This document shows, piece by piece, positions 47,280 to 58,689 of a DNA stretch of 64,000 nt. The stretch lies in NCBI RefSeq assembly GCF_042477335.2, contig NC_091250.1, forward strand, positions 129,615,384-129,679,383. Reading direction: 5' to 3'. Numbering within the stretch: position 1 is the stretch's first letter; each line of letters begins with the position of its first letter. The translations under genes were made by a program, and so were the position numbers. The notes beneath the pieces were generated by a model, which had not been told where the DNA came from, did no database searches, and saw only the letters and a program-made list of their open reading frames with translations. Source of the stretch: Ovis canadensis. Its lineage: Eukaryota; Chordata; Mammalia; Artiodactyla; Bovidae.

Positions 47280-48171
47280 AGGAGGGTCGGCGGTAAGGCG
47301 GGGGGTGGGGGCGGCACGGGGGTCCCAGCGGTTGCCCGACGGTTGGGTCGGCCTCGAGGACGTTTGTTTACAGGGGATGCCCGGCGGGTGGGAGTTGGGA
47401 GAAGAGAATAGAATTCTACTCAAGTTTTTACGTTAGGAGGTGTTAGGGCGTACCGTTTGTTTACTCTTAAATTGGCAAATAGGGGGAAAGCCGGTTGGTT
47501 GGTTTTGACTTAGTAAGTGGTTGAAAGTTAAAATCACGGTCATTAGGATAACCACTAGGGTAATAAACAACAAAAATCACAGTATAGGCCATCAAGCAGA
47601 CGGGGATAGAGAGAACAGAATTAGCAGAGAGAAGGCCATTATTGGACGGTCCCAGATTTTGCTGGAAGGAGTCAAATGGCCTCCGGAAGAGATGGTTTCC
47701 TGCGAGGCTGAATTCATAATGTTATTAGGTTGTTTTTTTCCCACTTCGGATTAACCTGTTAATGGTGAGTTTCTCCCACTTTCACTTTAGATGTACAGCC
47801 AATGGATTCTGGTCAACTGATGGAGATTGGCTGACACCCTGGAGAAGCTGAAACCAGAGAGCCTTTTGTTTTCTTTTTCTTTCTCCCCACCCCACCCCAC
47901 CCCTTCTGTCTATACTCTGTTCTCACTTACACTACGTTTCTGCTATGGTCTGTGGTTAATGACCTCAATTTCAGTTTTGACTGTTAAATGTTTTTGTTTG
48001 GGAGGTATCTTTTATTTGGAAAATGCACTCATAAGAGTTAGGGCCTAGATTGTAAGCTCTTGCAGCAGCCACATTTGTTCCTGGGCTTTCGTTGTTCCTA
48101 AGTTTTGAGGTGCTTTGCTCTTTCTTATGTGACCTGATAGCTCCCTGGAACTTTGGGTCTGTGTGTGACAG
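47280..48171 (+). other. MRFAP1: MRFAP1 3'UTR intron (inferred)
   Basis: Donor gtaagg at 47293, 13 nt after the stop, and acceptor tgtgtgtgacag at 48170-48171. The intron is about 880 bp. No other feature is seen in it. The splice sites are inferred from sequence only. Confidence 0.6.
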
Positions 48172-48805
48172 ATGAGACTCAAGAGTTGGGGTTCTCCAGC
48201 TCTGAAGGTCCTGAAGGAACTACATTATTTCTGGAAGATGAGTCCATGCAGCAATCGCTGAAGAAGCTGAAGAAGGGACCAGACTTCAACTGGGAATGTG
48301 ACTGGAGCTGATCTGGCTGGGACTGATGAACCAGAAGAAGGGCTGGAGGATGATATTATGTTTGGGGACTTTGATTTCTGTGTGAGACCAAAGGAGGAGA
48401 AGTGTATTTTGTTCAAAGTTTTAAGTTTTATGCGGCACACCGTCTGATGTAACCTGTCTGGTCAGCTCGTTTGGAAAAGGTAACTCAGCTTTATGTGACA
48501 CGGAACCTAGAATAGGACACAAGCTAGGTCTCCGTATCCTCTGTAATGGTTGTGATACCCTGATACATTTCAGGGGGTTCTGGACATGAAAGCGATATTT
48601 GCAAAGGCCCTTAAGGGTCTGGGGAAGAAAAGCAAGGGCTGTTTTGGACCCTAAACTGGACAGGGACTAGGTATCTTCAAGATTCGTAAATTGTCTAGCT
48701 GTAAGTTCATTTCAGTAGCAGACCTGACAAGCATTTGAGGTCAAAACCCTACCGTGTGTTTAAAAAAATTTACCATGTTAATAAAAGTATTCATTTGCTT
48801 GGAAA
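48172..48805 (+). other. MRFAP1: MRFAP1 downstream exon (3'UTR) with coding-like frame
   Basis: After splicing, the MRFAP1 frame continues past its TGA for 50 open codons, from the bases at 47280-47292 through 48172-48308 (…DETQELGFSSSEGPEG..., acidic then lysine-rich), to a TGA at 48309-48311. A second frame, shifted by one base, stays open through an acidic stretch (DEPEEGLEDDIMFGDFDF). This could be decayed coding sequence or chance. The exon ends with AATAAA at 48780. Confidence 0.5.
48780..48785 (+). terminator. MRFAP1: MRFAP1 poly(A) signal
   Basis: AATAAA in the context tgttaataaaagtattc. It is the first good signal downstream of MRFAP1. Confidence 0.7.
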
Positions 48806-49657
48806 GACAAAAGACCTGAAAGATTATTGACTAAGAAGTTTTGTTTCTTTAAGAATGAAATGTAATGTTATCATTGCTTACGGTTTTTGAGGCTCTCAGT
48901 AAGCCTGGCTCATAGGGAAGGTTCATCGCTGCGTGTGACACAAAAGAGTGCAGTTGTCACTCTAGCGGGTGGACGGCGTGGTTCTGGGACCCCCACCTTC
49001 CCACAGGTCCAAATCCAGGGCTACTCAAGGTCCTTGTTAGGTGACAGCACAGTCGGCCCTCCAACCCTCAGTACCCACGATTCTGCATCCTGCAGAACTT
49101 AGCCGCACTCCAGTCTTCACCTTAAAGTCTCATTCCTGGGGAATCCAGTTGATGGCAAGTATGAAACAGTAGTAAACCAAGGGTCACAGCCAGATATGGT
49201 GCCTTAGAGCACTGAGGGAAGGAAGGTGAGGAAAGCACTTCGGAGCAAGTAACTGGTGAACTTGGCCTTGAAGGATGGGTGCGGTGTCCAAGGAGGAGAG
49301 AATGAGAACATCCCACATACACGGAATAGCATGAGAAAAAGCCAGCGTTCTAGGAGTGGGGAAGCATGGGCATGATGAATAAAGAACCAGGAAAAAGAGT
49401 CGCCAAAAAATCTGCATTTGGTACATCTGCCAAAACTAGGACGTTAACGCTGTACAGCACTGCTAACTAGACTACACCTTACTCTAATTTGACTGGTTTC
49501 CCACTAACACTTTTTTCTGTCAGGATATCACATTGTATTTGGTGATTTATTTTTAAAAAAGGTAATATAAATGGCCCAGAATTCAAAAGAAAAGTGACCC
49601 TCTCCTTAGCTTCCCAGTTCCCCTTGAAGATGACCATTCACTAGTGTCTTTTATCAG
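48806..49657. other. Intergenic, mostly unique
   Basis: No supported gene. An old MIR- or L2-type remnant may lie near 49190-49400 (gagcactgagggaagg ... acatacacggaatagc). Confidence 0.45.
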
Positions 49658-49860
49658 TCAGTTCAGTTCAGTTCAGTCACTCAGTCACGTCCGACTCTTT
49701 GCAACCCCATGGACAGCAGCACGTCAGGCTTCCCTATCCATCACCAACTCCCAGAGCTTGCTCAAACTCATGTCCATTGAGTCGGTGGTGCCATCCAACC
49801 ATCTCGTCCTCTGTCGGCCCCTTCTCCTCCTTCAGTGCCTTTCCCAGCATCAGGGTCTTG
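49658..49860 (-). mobile_element. BovB 3'-end fragment (antisense)
   Basis: cagttcagttcagttcagtcactcagtcacgtccgac ... cagcatcagggtctt. About 200 bp, severely truncated at its 5' end. Confidence 0.88.
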
Positions 49861-50956
49861 TGTAGCCTTCCAAATGTGTGTGTCTGAACATATATAGCTC
49901 TCCAACCGTTTTATTTTGCATAAATAGGAACACACTGATCTATGACTGTCGTTTGACTTTTTCCACCTAAAACTAGTTTGGCAGTTAACCCTAGCCAAAC
50001 GTTCAGGCCTGCATTCTTTTTTTAAAGACTGGATTTTGTTCACTGAACTATGAAGTCAGAGGTGGTTTCTTACATACCCAGAAGTTTGAGAATTGTCCTA
50101 GATTAGTTTCAATCCTTAATTCGTCTTTATTGTGATTTCACTAACAGAGTGCAGCCAATAATTCCCAATTTCCCCGGTTGCTGAAATCAGTCCTGGCTTG
50201 CTAGCAACTGGAGCAATTCAATCTTGCTTTTTCTAAGCAAAGAATGGTAAGAAGCCATCCTGATGGGCAGTCTGATAGGGCTGTATAATGTTAGACTGAG
50301 TCTAACTAGGGTTGCCAGAATTTTTACCATGGATCCATATGTCTGTCCTGGGCCCCAGGCTGTTCAGAGGTAGGTCATAGACAGCTGTGCAAAAAGGCTT
50401 GTTGGGGTCCTTGGACAGGTTCCTGTTTGCAGAGGCCCACTGAGGCTGGAACCTATCTTTACTCAGATGAGACAAGTGACCTTTTTTATCAAAGTGCTAT
50501 TACAGAAAGAAGCATGAGGGCTGTGGGAGCATGGGGTCTGGAGAGGCATTCAGAAGGAGATAAACATGGTTGTTTCGTAATAGAACATCTGATGGGAGGT
50601 GCAGAATGTTCAAAGTCTGCTGGTCCTACTTGATCACAGTCAGGCTGGGGAGATCAAAAAGTCGTGCTACAGAGGCTTTGACATCTGGTTTCATCAGCTG
50701 AGATGGCCCCAGGGACGAAAGAAAATTTAATTCTAGTGGACACTACAGAAGTACTGGCAATAGCCAAGGACACTATCAACTCTGAGGCAGGGTGTGTGGG
50801 GAGCATGAGTGAAAGTCTGACTCCAGGTGAAGGAAGGTGGGTCAGGTGTTTCTAACCTTGCCAAAGATAAAAGCTCGGAATCCAGGGGCTGGAGGACAGG
50901 AGACCTGGCTCCCAGTCAGCCCGCTGCCGCTCTCTGTGATCTTGGGCAAGTATTGG
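49861..50956. other. Intergenic, no feature seen
   Basis: About 1.1 kb without a frame or repeat I can support. Confidence 0.5.
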
Positions 50957-51314
50957 CTTGTCTGCTCAGTCATGTCCAACTCTGCGACTCCATGGACAGC
51001 AGCACTCCAAGCTCCCCTGTCCTCCACTGTCTCCCAGAGTCTGTTCAGATTCATGTTCATTGAGTCAATGATGCCATCTCATCCTCTGCTGCCCTCTTCT
51101 TTTACCCTCACCCTTTCCCGGCAGCAGGGTCTTTTCCAGTAAATCGGCTCTTCACATCAGGTGGACAAAGTATTGGAGTTAGCTTCAGCATCAGTCCTTC
51201 CTATAAATGTTCAGGGTTGATTTCCTTTAGGATTGACTGTTTTGATCTTGTTGTCCAAGGGACTCTCAAGAGTCTTCTCCAGCACCACAATTAGAAAACA
51301 TAAATTCTTTGGCA
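50957..51314 (-). mobile_element. BovB 3'-end fragment (antisense)
   Basis: gtctgctcagtcatgtccaactctg ... gactctcaagagtcttctccagcacc. It covers the BovB C-terminal coding part and 3'UTR. Confidence 0.88.
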
Positions 51315-51417
51315 TAAAGCTCATCTGAGGTAAAAATGCATAGAGGTACTGAGTACTGTTGAAATACATTCCAGTTCTTCACCTTGCATGCATCTGGCCC
51401 CTGGCAGTTATGTCGGG

Positions 51418-51418
<1 letters not shown>

Positions 51419-51456
<38 letters not shown>
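51419..51456. repeat. (TG)19 microsatellite
   Basis: Perfect run of 19 TG units. Confidence 0.98.
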
Positions 51457-51458
<2 letters not shown>

Positions 51459-51824
51459 TTGTGAGGGAAACATCCAAGCCAAATCCTCCAACATGAGACC
51501 CTCCAGAACTCTTTCTTCTGGCTCAGGGACACAACTTTCCAGATGGTGGTTGACGGTCAGCCTGTGTTCCTTGCCAGCCAATGATGAACATGTCACACAA
51601 ACAAGGAAAAACTTTGCTTGTTTTAAACCACTGAGATTTGGAAATTGTTAGGATGACACAGTCTAGACTGAGATGACTGATACTTTCATTATTTTCCTTT
51701 CCTGTGTTTTTATGAAAGCCTTGTCCTTCTCTCTGAGGCCCGTGTATTCACTTATCCTCACATCTCCCACTAGCTCAGGGCATTGTCCAGAAAAAAAAAA
51801 AAAAATTATCTTTCTCTTTCTTCC

Positions 51825-51999
51825 CTTTGTAGCTGTTTGCTCTCCTCTGCTCTCTAATGACACCAAGGAAAATCCATCCTCCCCCTCCCAGGCAGCAGAT
51901 AAACATGAGTTTTCACCATCTTCCAGAAACAAGTGGGGATTTGTTATCTGCTTAACGCTGCGGCCAGAAAAATCTAAGTCCAAACAGGGCTTGCTTCTG
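51825..51999 (+). repeat. Left arm of inverted repeat
   Basis: The segment from ctttgtagctgtttgctc to caaacagggcttgcttctg recurs in reverse complement at 52779-52934 with few mismatches. The main difference is about 17 extra bases here (tctgctctctaatgaca). Confidence 0.88.
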
Positions 52000-52455
52000 C
52001 TGCTGCTGGAAGTAAGCCCCACCCCTGATCCTTTCTGTTTCCCTTTCTCTGTAGCTCTTTTCTCCTGATTTATATCCCCATTCCTTCTTCCTTCAAGCTC
52101 TCTGTGACTCATAAAATCCTCCATTCTGTTATCGCCAGACTCATCCATATTCTTTGACTCTTCAAACAAAGTTTCTATACCACGTGTAACAGCTGAGACT
52201 GGACTCCCCCCCCCTCCCCCCAAGCCTTGGGCTTTCCTGCAGCCCCACTGGTGATGGTTCCAACATCCAATCAGTCAAGGGCTGCGTTTTTTTAACAGAG
52301 AGAAGTGAAGGGCAAAAAGAGAAAAGGGGAGTAAGAGGTTGGGGTTACAACAAGGGTGTTATTTCAACCATGACCATGCACACTAAGTGGATGAGCGGGG
52401 GAGAAAGCTGTTTAAGTGAGCTGAGGGCCTGGTGAGGTTTAAAAAGGGTGCTGGT

Positions 52456-52660
52456 GGGGACTTCCCTGGTGGTCCAGTGATTAAGAATCTGGCTTGCAAT
52501 GCAGGGGACATGGGTTTGATCTCTGGTTGGGGAACTAAAATCCCAAGTGCCTGCTCACTGCAACTACTTAGTCCTTGCACCACAATGAAAGATCCTGCAT
52601 GAGGCAACCAAGATCCCAAGTGTCCCAACTAACACCCAAGGCAGTCAAATAAATAAGGTA
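52456..52660 (+). mobile_element. CHR-type SINE inside the inverted-repeat loop
   Basis: ggacttccctggtggtccagtgattaagaatctgg ... ggttggggaactaaaatccc ... ctgcatgaggcaacc, ending in an aaataaata tail. Confidence 0.88.
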
Positions 52661-52778
52661 AAATGACGCCATAGTGGAAATGGTGGAAAGGACAGGGTTG
52701 TGATCAGAAAGGACTGAGCAGGTACTAAGCAGGTTTGGGGGCAGTACCAAGCCTTAAGTCACGCTTAGGAGTGAGTGA

Positions 52779-52934
52779 CAGAAGCAAGCCCTGTTTGGAC
52801 TTAGATTTTTCTGGCCACAGCGTTAAGCAGATAACAAATCCCCACTTGTTTTTGGAAGATGGTGAAAATATGTTTATCTGCTGCCTGGAAGGGGGAGGAT
52901 GGATTTGCCTTGGGGAGAGCAAACAGCTACAAAG
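52779..52934 (-). repeat. Right arm of inverted repeat
   Basis: Reverse complement of 51825-51999 (cagaagcaagccctgtttgg ... gagcaaacagctacaaag). It lies about 780 bp from the left arm. Confidence 0.88.
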
Positions 52935-53628
52935 GAGAGAGTTTTTGTTGGGTTGGGCTTTGTTTCTGTTTTTGCTTTTTTTGTTTTTGGACAATGACCT
53001 GAGCCAGTGGGAACTGCTTATTGGATACGAAGAGACTGAGGACCTGGGGCCCGAGGTGTGGGATGGTGGCCATGTGAGCATGGAACTCAGCTAGGATGAT
53101 GGCGGCAGGGTATGGGGTGGGGAAGAGGGCCAGGGCCAGGTGGGAAACCTGCAGTGAGTGGGGGACCCAGGGCAGTGGGGGAGGGGGCTTGGAGGGTGAC
53201 AAAGTAAGAGGACTGTCAGATGAGCAGCAAGCACTCCAAAGGCATGTCTGTCCCATTAGACAGGGGAAGATAGCAGCCGTGTAGCCACAGCCAGGGGAGG
53301 GGCACACACGAGGACACAGGGAACTGAGCAGCTTTCCCTCCATGGGCCTGAGTACAGAGCTGGCACAATTCTCCATGGACAGTCCAGCCAGGGGCAAGAT
53401 GGAGGTGTGGGTGGGGGGAGCCAGGTACATGCAAGCTGTGGCTCACCAGCTCCGACAAGCCCAGGAGAGGGTTTGGGGGAGGAGAGCTTTATGGGAAACT
53501 TGTCAGAAGAATAGCACCCTGGGCTGACATCTACCTGCATCATCCACAGGAGAAACAGGGGTGACAGGCAGTCCTGAACTCTGTCTCCCTCAGGAAGGAG
53601 GGTATGTCCTTGGTGTGAACCCTATTGT
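52935..53628. other. Intergenic, no feature seen
   Basis: GC-rich and G-rich (gcagtgggggagggggc) but without a supported gene or repeat. Confidence 0.45.
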
Positions 53629-53734
53629 TGTTTAGTCACTAAGTCATGCCCCAACTCTTTGGGGCCCCATGGGCTGTAGCCTGCCAGGCTCCTCTGTCCC
53701 TGGGACTTCCCAGGCAAGAATACTGGCATGGGTT

Positions 53735-54098
53735 GGAGTGGGAAGTGGGAGGGAGGTTCGGGAGGGAGGGGCATATGTATACCTGTGGCTGATTCATGTT
53801 GATGTATGGCAGAAACCAACACATTATGGTAAAGCAGAAAGTGAACGTGTTAGTCGCTCTGTCACGTCTGACTCTTTGTGACCTCATGAACTGTAGCCAG
53901 GTTCCTCTGTCCATGGGATTCTCCAGGCAGGAATACTGGAGTGGGTAGCCATTCCCTTCTCCAGGGGATCTTTCCAACCCAGGTATGGAACCCCAGTCTC
54001 CTGTACTACAGGCAGATTCCTTACCATCTGAGCCACCATGGAAGCCCCAATCATCCTCCAATTAAAAATAAATAAAATTTTTTAAAAGTTAAAAAAAA
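53735..54098 (+). mobile_element. L1 3'-end insertion, itself split by a SINE
   Basis: Bovine-type L1 3'UTR (gggagggaggttcgggagggagg, gttgatgtatggcagaaacc) up to about 53833. It resumes at 54048 (atcctccaattaaaaataaataaaa) and ends in a poly(A) tail. Confidence 0.88.
53834..54047 (-). mobile_element. Bov-tA SINE (antisense) inside the L1 piece
   Basis: cgtgttagtcgctctgtcacgtctgac ... ccttaccatctgagccaccatggaagcccc. It is the innermost of three nested insertions. Confidence 0.9.
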
Positions 54099-54208
54099 TG
54101 GAATGGGTTACCATTTCCTCCTCCAGGGAATCTTCCCAGCCCAGGGATCAAACTTGAGTCTCCTGCTTGGTAGGTGGACTTTTTACCACTGAGCCACTGG
54201 GGAAGCCC

Positions 54209-55039
54209 AGTGAATAGTATGAAGGAGGTCCAGGAGGCCACCACCACTGTCATTTGGGGTGGACAAGGGCAAGGATTTCTGCACCCCAACCTGAAACAGC
54301 TATAAGAGATGGCTCCAGAAGAAGTTGTCTTCCAGATGAGATGAGACCGAGGCCCCAAGATTTTTTTCAAGTGTCTCCTTTAAAGGTGCTTCCCCAGATG
54401 GTGAATGCCTGCCAAGCAACAAAGACCAAAGGATTACTGTCTCCTTCCTATCAAGGCCACTGCTTCACACAGACATCAAGGGGCTGAAAGAGTCGGGAGG
54501 GACAGGGCACAGAGACCCCTAAACAAAGCCCAAGCGTCTTCATGAGATTTTTGTCTGTGATTACCTTCCCATTAGAATTGACCTGACCGGAAGTAAACAG
54601 GAAGCATCCCTGGGTATTGAAGACATGACATCGCCAAAGAAATTCCAGACCAGGTGTGCTAAACCCTGGAGGAACTCCTGAGTCTGGCACTTGCAGCAGC
54701 AAGAAGCAGGCTTCCAAAGCTACATTACCCCCCAAAAGGGTGCACTCCCCCAGGGTGTATTTCATCTGTGGCCTGAGAAGGCAAAAGACAAGGAAGAGCC
54801 TCCCTGCATAGGTCCTCTTACACAGCAAAGCAGGAGGCACTCGATGGCTGAGCTGGGGCTTTGCCCTCCTCCTGTGGACTCTGGTGGCTGTGTGCTGAAC
54901 ATTCTTCCCTTTCCTGAGTGGAACTTGTAATCAGTGGTCTTTTACCAACTCCGAGGCAGCAGGTTTCCCCCAAAGGGAGTGATCCGAGAGACAAGGAGAA
55001 AGCACAGGTGAAAATCGCAGTCTTTTATTTGTTTGTAAC
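54209..55039. other. Intergenic, no feature seen
   Basis: About 0.8 kb of unique-looking sequence. No supported coding frame. Confidence 0.45.
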
Positions 55040-55460
55040 AGCACCTCGGGAACTCCTGGGATCTTACTTCCCCAACCAGGGATGGAACCCAAGGAGATCA
55101 AACCAGTCCATCCTAAAAGAAATCAATCCTGAATATTCTTTGGAAGAACTGATGCTGAAGCTGAAACTCCAATACTTTGTCCACCTTATGCGAAGAGCCA
55201 ATTCATTGGAAAAGACCCTGATGCTGGGAAAGATTGAAGGCAGGAGAAGGGGGCGACAGAGGGTGAGATGGTTGAATGGCATCATTGACTCAATGGACAT
55301 GAGTATGAGTAAACTCCGGGAAATGGTGAAGGACAGGGAAGCCTGGCATGCTGCAGTCCATGGGGTTGCAAAGAATCAAACAGGTCTTAGCGACAGAACA
55401 ATAACAACACCTGAGCAGTCAGAGCACAGAGTCCTAACCCTTGGATTGCCAGAAATTCCC
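55040..55460 (-). mobile_element. CHR-type SINE (antisense) split by a BovB piece
   Basis: cacctcgggaactcctgggatcttacttccccaaccagggatggaaccc at the left and gagcacagagtcctaacccttggattgcc at the right. The BovB at 55093-55410 lies between. Confidence 0.7.
55093..55410 (+). mobile_element. BovB 3'-end fragment
   Basis: aaggagatcaaaccagtccatcc ... ggcatgctgcagtccatgg ... ggtcttagcgacagaacaataacaac. It encodes the C-terminal LKLQYF.HLMRRA block. Confidence 0.88.
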
Positions 55461-55581
55461 CCAAAGCTGCAGTCTTTTGACAACTCAGTATCACAAGTGA
55501 AATATACCATCGGTTCTGCTTTGCTCTGTCAGCAACAGGCCAGAACAACATTCCAAGGAAAGGGGAATCAAGTTTCACCTC

Positions 55582-55704
55582 TGGGGAATTCCCTTATGGT
55601 CCACTGGTTAGGACTCAGAGCTTCCATTACTGTGGGCTGGGGTTCAATCCCTGGTCAGGGAATGAAGATCCCACAAGCTACATGGCACGGCCAGAAAAAA
55701 AAGT
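55582..55704 (+). mobile_element. CHR-type SINE
   Basis: ggaattcccttatggtccactggttaggactc ... ggttcaatccctggtcagggaatgaagatccc, A-tail at about 55695. Confidence 0.85.
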
Positions 55705-55959
55705 TCCACCCCTCAACAAGGGAAATAGCAAGGAATTTGTGGACACATTAAAACCACCGCAGCTATTATCATTACAATCTGATGAAATGTTTTTAAGACA
55801 TCATAGATTTGAAAGAGTCTAGAGATAAATTATCAGCATTAGTAGTAGAGTTTAGTACTTAGCAAGTAGCAAGTTTTCAAGTTTTCTAGAAACAAAATCA
55901 ATATTTAAAAGTAAGTAGTGTTTCTATTCACCACGAACAAAGAGAAAATATACTTTCTT

Positions 55960-56075
55960 TTCTTTTTTCTCTTTTTTGGCCACGCTGCATGGCTTGTAGG
56001 ATCTTGAATGCAGGCCCTCAGCAGTGAAAACTGTGGGGCCATAACTACTGGACAGCCAGGGAATTCTCAAAGAAA
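55960..56075 (-). mobile_element. CHR-type SINE (antisense)
   Basis: tctcttttttggccacgctgcatggcttgtagg ... ctactggacagccagggaattc. Confidence 0.82.
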
Positions 56076-56592
56076 TATATTTTCTGAAAGGTATTGTGTG
56101 TAAAAAAAAAAAATCTAAAAACACTTTTTTAAAATTTTTATTCAAGTATAATTGATTTATAATACTGTGTTAGCTTCAGATGTACAGCAAAGTGATTCAG
56201 TTATATATAACTTTTTCAGATTTTTCCCACTATAAGTTATTAAAAATAGTTCCTTGTACTATACAACATATTGTTTATATATTGTATATGTAGTGGTGTG
56301 TATCTGTTAATCCCACACTCGTAATTTATCCCTCTCCTCTCGCCACATTTTCCCTTTGGTTTTCTGTGTCTATGTTGGTTTTCTATGTCTGTGAGTCTGT
56401 TTCTGTTTCATAAATAAATGCAGTTATATTATTTTTTAGATTCCACATATAAGTGATATTTGTCTTTCTGTCTGATTTGTTTCACTCAGTATGATAATCT
56501 CTAGTTGCAACCATGTTGCTGCAAATGGCATTATTCCTTTATTTTTTTATAGCTGGGTCATGTTTCATTGTATATAGGAACCACATCTCTTT

Positions 56593-56823
56593 TCTTTCTT
56601 TTTAAATTTATTTTTTTATTGAAGGATAATTGCTTTACAGAATTTTGCTGTTTTCTGTCAAACCTCGACATGAACCAGTCATAGGTATACATACATCCCC
56701 TCCCTCCTGAACCCCCCTCCCACCTCCTTCCCCATCCCACCTCTCTAGGTTGATACAGAGCCCCTGTCTGAGTTTCCTGAGCCATACAGCAAATTCCTGT
56801 TGGCTACCTATTTTACATATTGT
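56593..56823 (-). mobile_element. L1 (bovine type) 3'-end insertion (antisense)
   Basis: Short antisense L1 tail (aatttatttttttattgaaggataattgc ... ctccctcctgaaccccc). The flanking words accacatctctttt (56579-56592) and accatatctctttt (56824-56837) form a near-perfect 14-bp target duplication. Confidence 0.88.
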
Positions 56824-56984
56824 ACCATATCTCTTTTACCCCTTCATCTGTTGTTGGGCATTTAGGTTACTTCCATGTCCTGGCTATTTTAAATAGTGCT
56901 GCTATGAGCATTGAGGTACATGTATCTTTTTAAATTAGAGTTGTCTATTTATATACACCAGGAATGGGATTGCTGGACTATGAG

Positions 56985-57186
56985 TGAGTGAGTGAAGTCG
57001 CTCAGTCGTGTCCGACTCTTTGCAACCCCACAGACTGTAGCCTTTCAGGCTCCTTTGTCCATGGGATTTTCCAAGGCAAGAGTGCTGGAGTGGATTGCCA
57101 TTTCCTTCTCCAGGGGATCTTCCCAACCCAGGAATCGAACCCGGGTCTCCCGCATTCCAGGCAGACGCTTTACCATCTGAGCCACC
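56985..57186 (-). mobile_element. Bov-tA SINE (antisense)
   Basis: gaagtcgctcagtcgtgtccgactctttgc ... atcgaacccgggtctcccgc ... gctttaccatctgagccacc; complete and well conserved. Confidence 0.95.
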
Positions 57187-57640
57187 AGTGGCTGCACCAA
57201 TTTACACTCCCACTAACAAGGTAGGAGTTTTCCCTTATTTCGACCCTCTCTCCAGCATTTCTTGTTTATAGATCTTTGGATGATGGCCATTCTGACTGGC
57301 ATAAAGTGATACCTCACTGTAGTTTTGATTTGCATTTCTCCAGCAATTAGGGATGTTGAGCATCTTTTCATGTACCTGTTGGCCACCTGTACGTCTCCTT
57401 TGCAGACATATCTATGTCTTCTACCCATGTTTTGCTTGGGTTCTTTGATTTTCTGATATTGAGCTGCATGAGCTATCTGTATATTTTGGAAATCAATCCC
57501 TGACAGCCACTTCATTTGTGAATATTTTCTCCCAGTCTGTAAGTTGCCTTTTCATTTTGCTTATGGTTTCCTTTGCTGTGAAAAACCTTTCAGATTTGAT
57601 AAGGTCCCACATGCTTATTCAAAACCATTTTTAACACTAT

Positions 57641-58400
57641 ATTATTTTCCTTTGGATACCATAATTGCCACAAACTGAGTGGCTTAAAATAGTACAGATT
57701 GGGGCTTCCCTGTGGCTCAGTGGTGAAGAGTCTGCCTGCCAACACAGGAGACTCTGGTTCTATCTGTGACCCGGGAAGACCCCACATGCCTTGAAGCGGC
57801 TAAGCCGGTGCACCACGGGTTTGAGCCTGTGCTCTAGAGCCCAGGAGGCATAACTGCTGAGCGCACGTGACCCAACTACTGAAGCCTGAGCGCCCTAGAG
57901 CCCATGCTCTGCCGCAAGAGCAGCCACCGCAGTGGGGAGCCTGTGCACGCACCTAGAGAAAAAGCTCACGTGCAGCAATGAAGACTCACCACAGCCAAAA
58001 ATTAGTTAATTAATTTCAAATAGTAATAATAATAGTCATTGGTTCTCTCACAGTTCTGCAAGGCAGAAATCAGAAGTAAAGATGCTGGCAGGGCCATGCT
58101 CCCTCTGAAGGATCTAGGAGAGAATCTCTCCGTGCCCCCTCAGCTTCTGGTGACACTGGCACTCTGTGGCCTCCCTTGACTTGTGCTGCCTCAGCCCCAT
58201 CTCTGCCTCTGTTGTCACGTGGCCACCTTCCCAGTGTTTCTGTGTCTTTTTGCTTGGCCTTCACATTGGACACACATCATGGACTGAGGGCCCACCCTAA
58301 GCCGGTAAGATCTCATCTTGCCTCATTACATCTGCAAAGACCTCTTTTCAACACAGTCACATTCTGAGGGTCAGAGAGGATATGAATTTGGGGAAAGATC
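57641..58400 (-). repeat. Old LTR-like repeat (antisense), split by a SINE
   Basis: Pieces at 57641-57702 (ataattgccacaaactgagtggc) and 58016-58400 (tctcacagttctgcaaggc ... cagtcacattctgaggg) of the same family as 35745-36360. Confidence 0.6.
57703..58015 (+). mobile_element. CHR-type SINE, long form
   Basis: ggcttccctgtggctcagtggtgaag ... ggttctatctgtgacccgggaagacc ... aagcggctaagccggtgcacc ... ctgtgcacgcacctagag. About 310 bp, longer than the other CHR copies here. Confidence 0.82.
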
Positions 58401-58689
58401 ACTAATCAATCCAGCACAAATAGTAACTAGGAAATTTTAACCAAACGGATGTAACATCTTCATGCATAAAATTATAAAATGCTATGAAAATACATTGTTG
58501 TTGTTGTCGCAAGTAGAGAAAAGCCCATGCAGCTATGAAGACCCATTGCAGCCAGAAAATAATCACTTAACCTTTTAAAAGTCAGGACATTTCTAAGGAA
58601 GAACCAGGAAAGGAACTTGCCATACTTAACCAGATATCAATACCTACCATAAAGCTAATTTAGTTGTCATCATTAAAAATAAGTCTACA

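Larger units (their letters stand above)
53629..54208 (-). mobile_element. Bov-tA SINE (antisense) split by an L1 piece
   Basis: The 3' part of the SINE is at 53629-53734 and its 5' head at 54099-54208 (accatttcctcctccagg ... gagccactggggaagccc). The gap holds an L1 3' end. An 11-bp duplication, tgg(c/a)atgggtt, at 53724-53734 and 54099-54109 marks the L1 insertion. Confidence 0.9.
56127..57640 (-). mobile_element. L1 LINE fragment (antisense), with two insertions
   Basis: Antisense L1 3' region: caagtataattgatttataatactg ... gttgcaaccatgttgctgc ... catttaggttacttccatgtcc ... ggatgttgagcatcttttcatg. It is interrupted by another L1 piece and by a SINE. Confidence 0.85.

Noticed and set aside
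57000..57180. tRNA-like A/B boxes in Bov-tA SINEs (here and in other copies)
   Set aside because: They are SINE heads derived from a tRNA gene, without a foldable full tRNA, so not tRNA genes.
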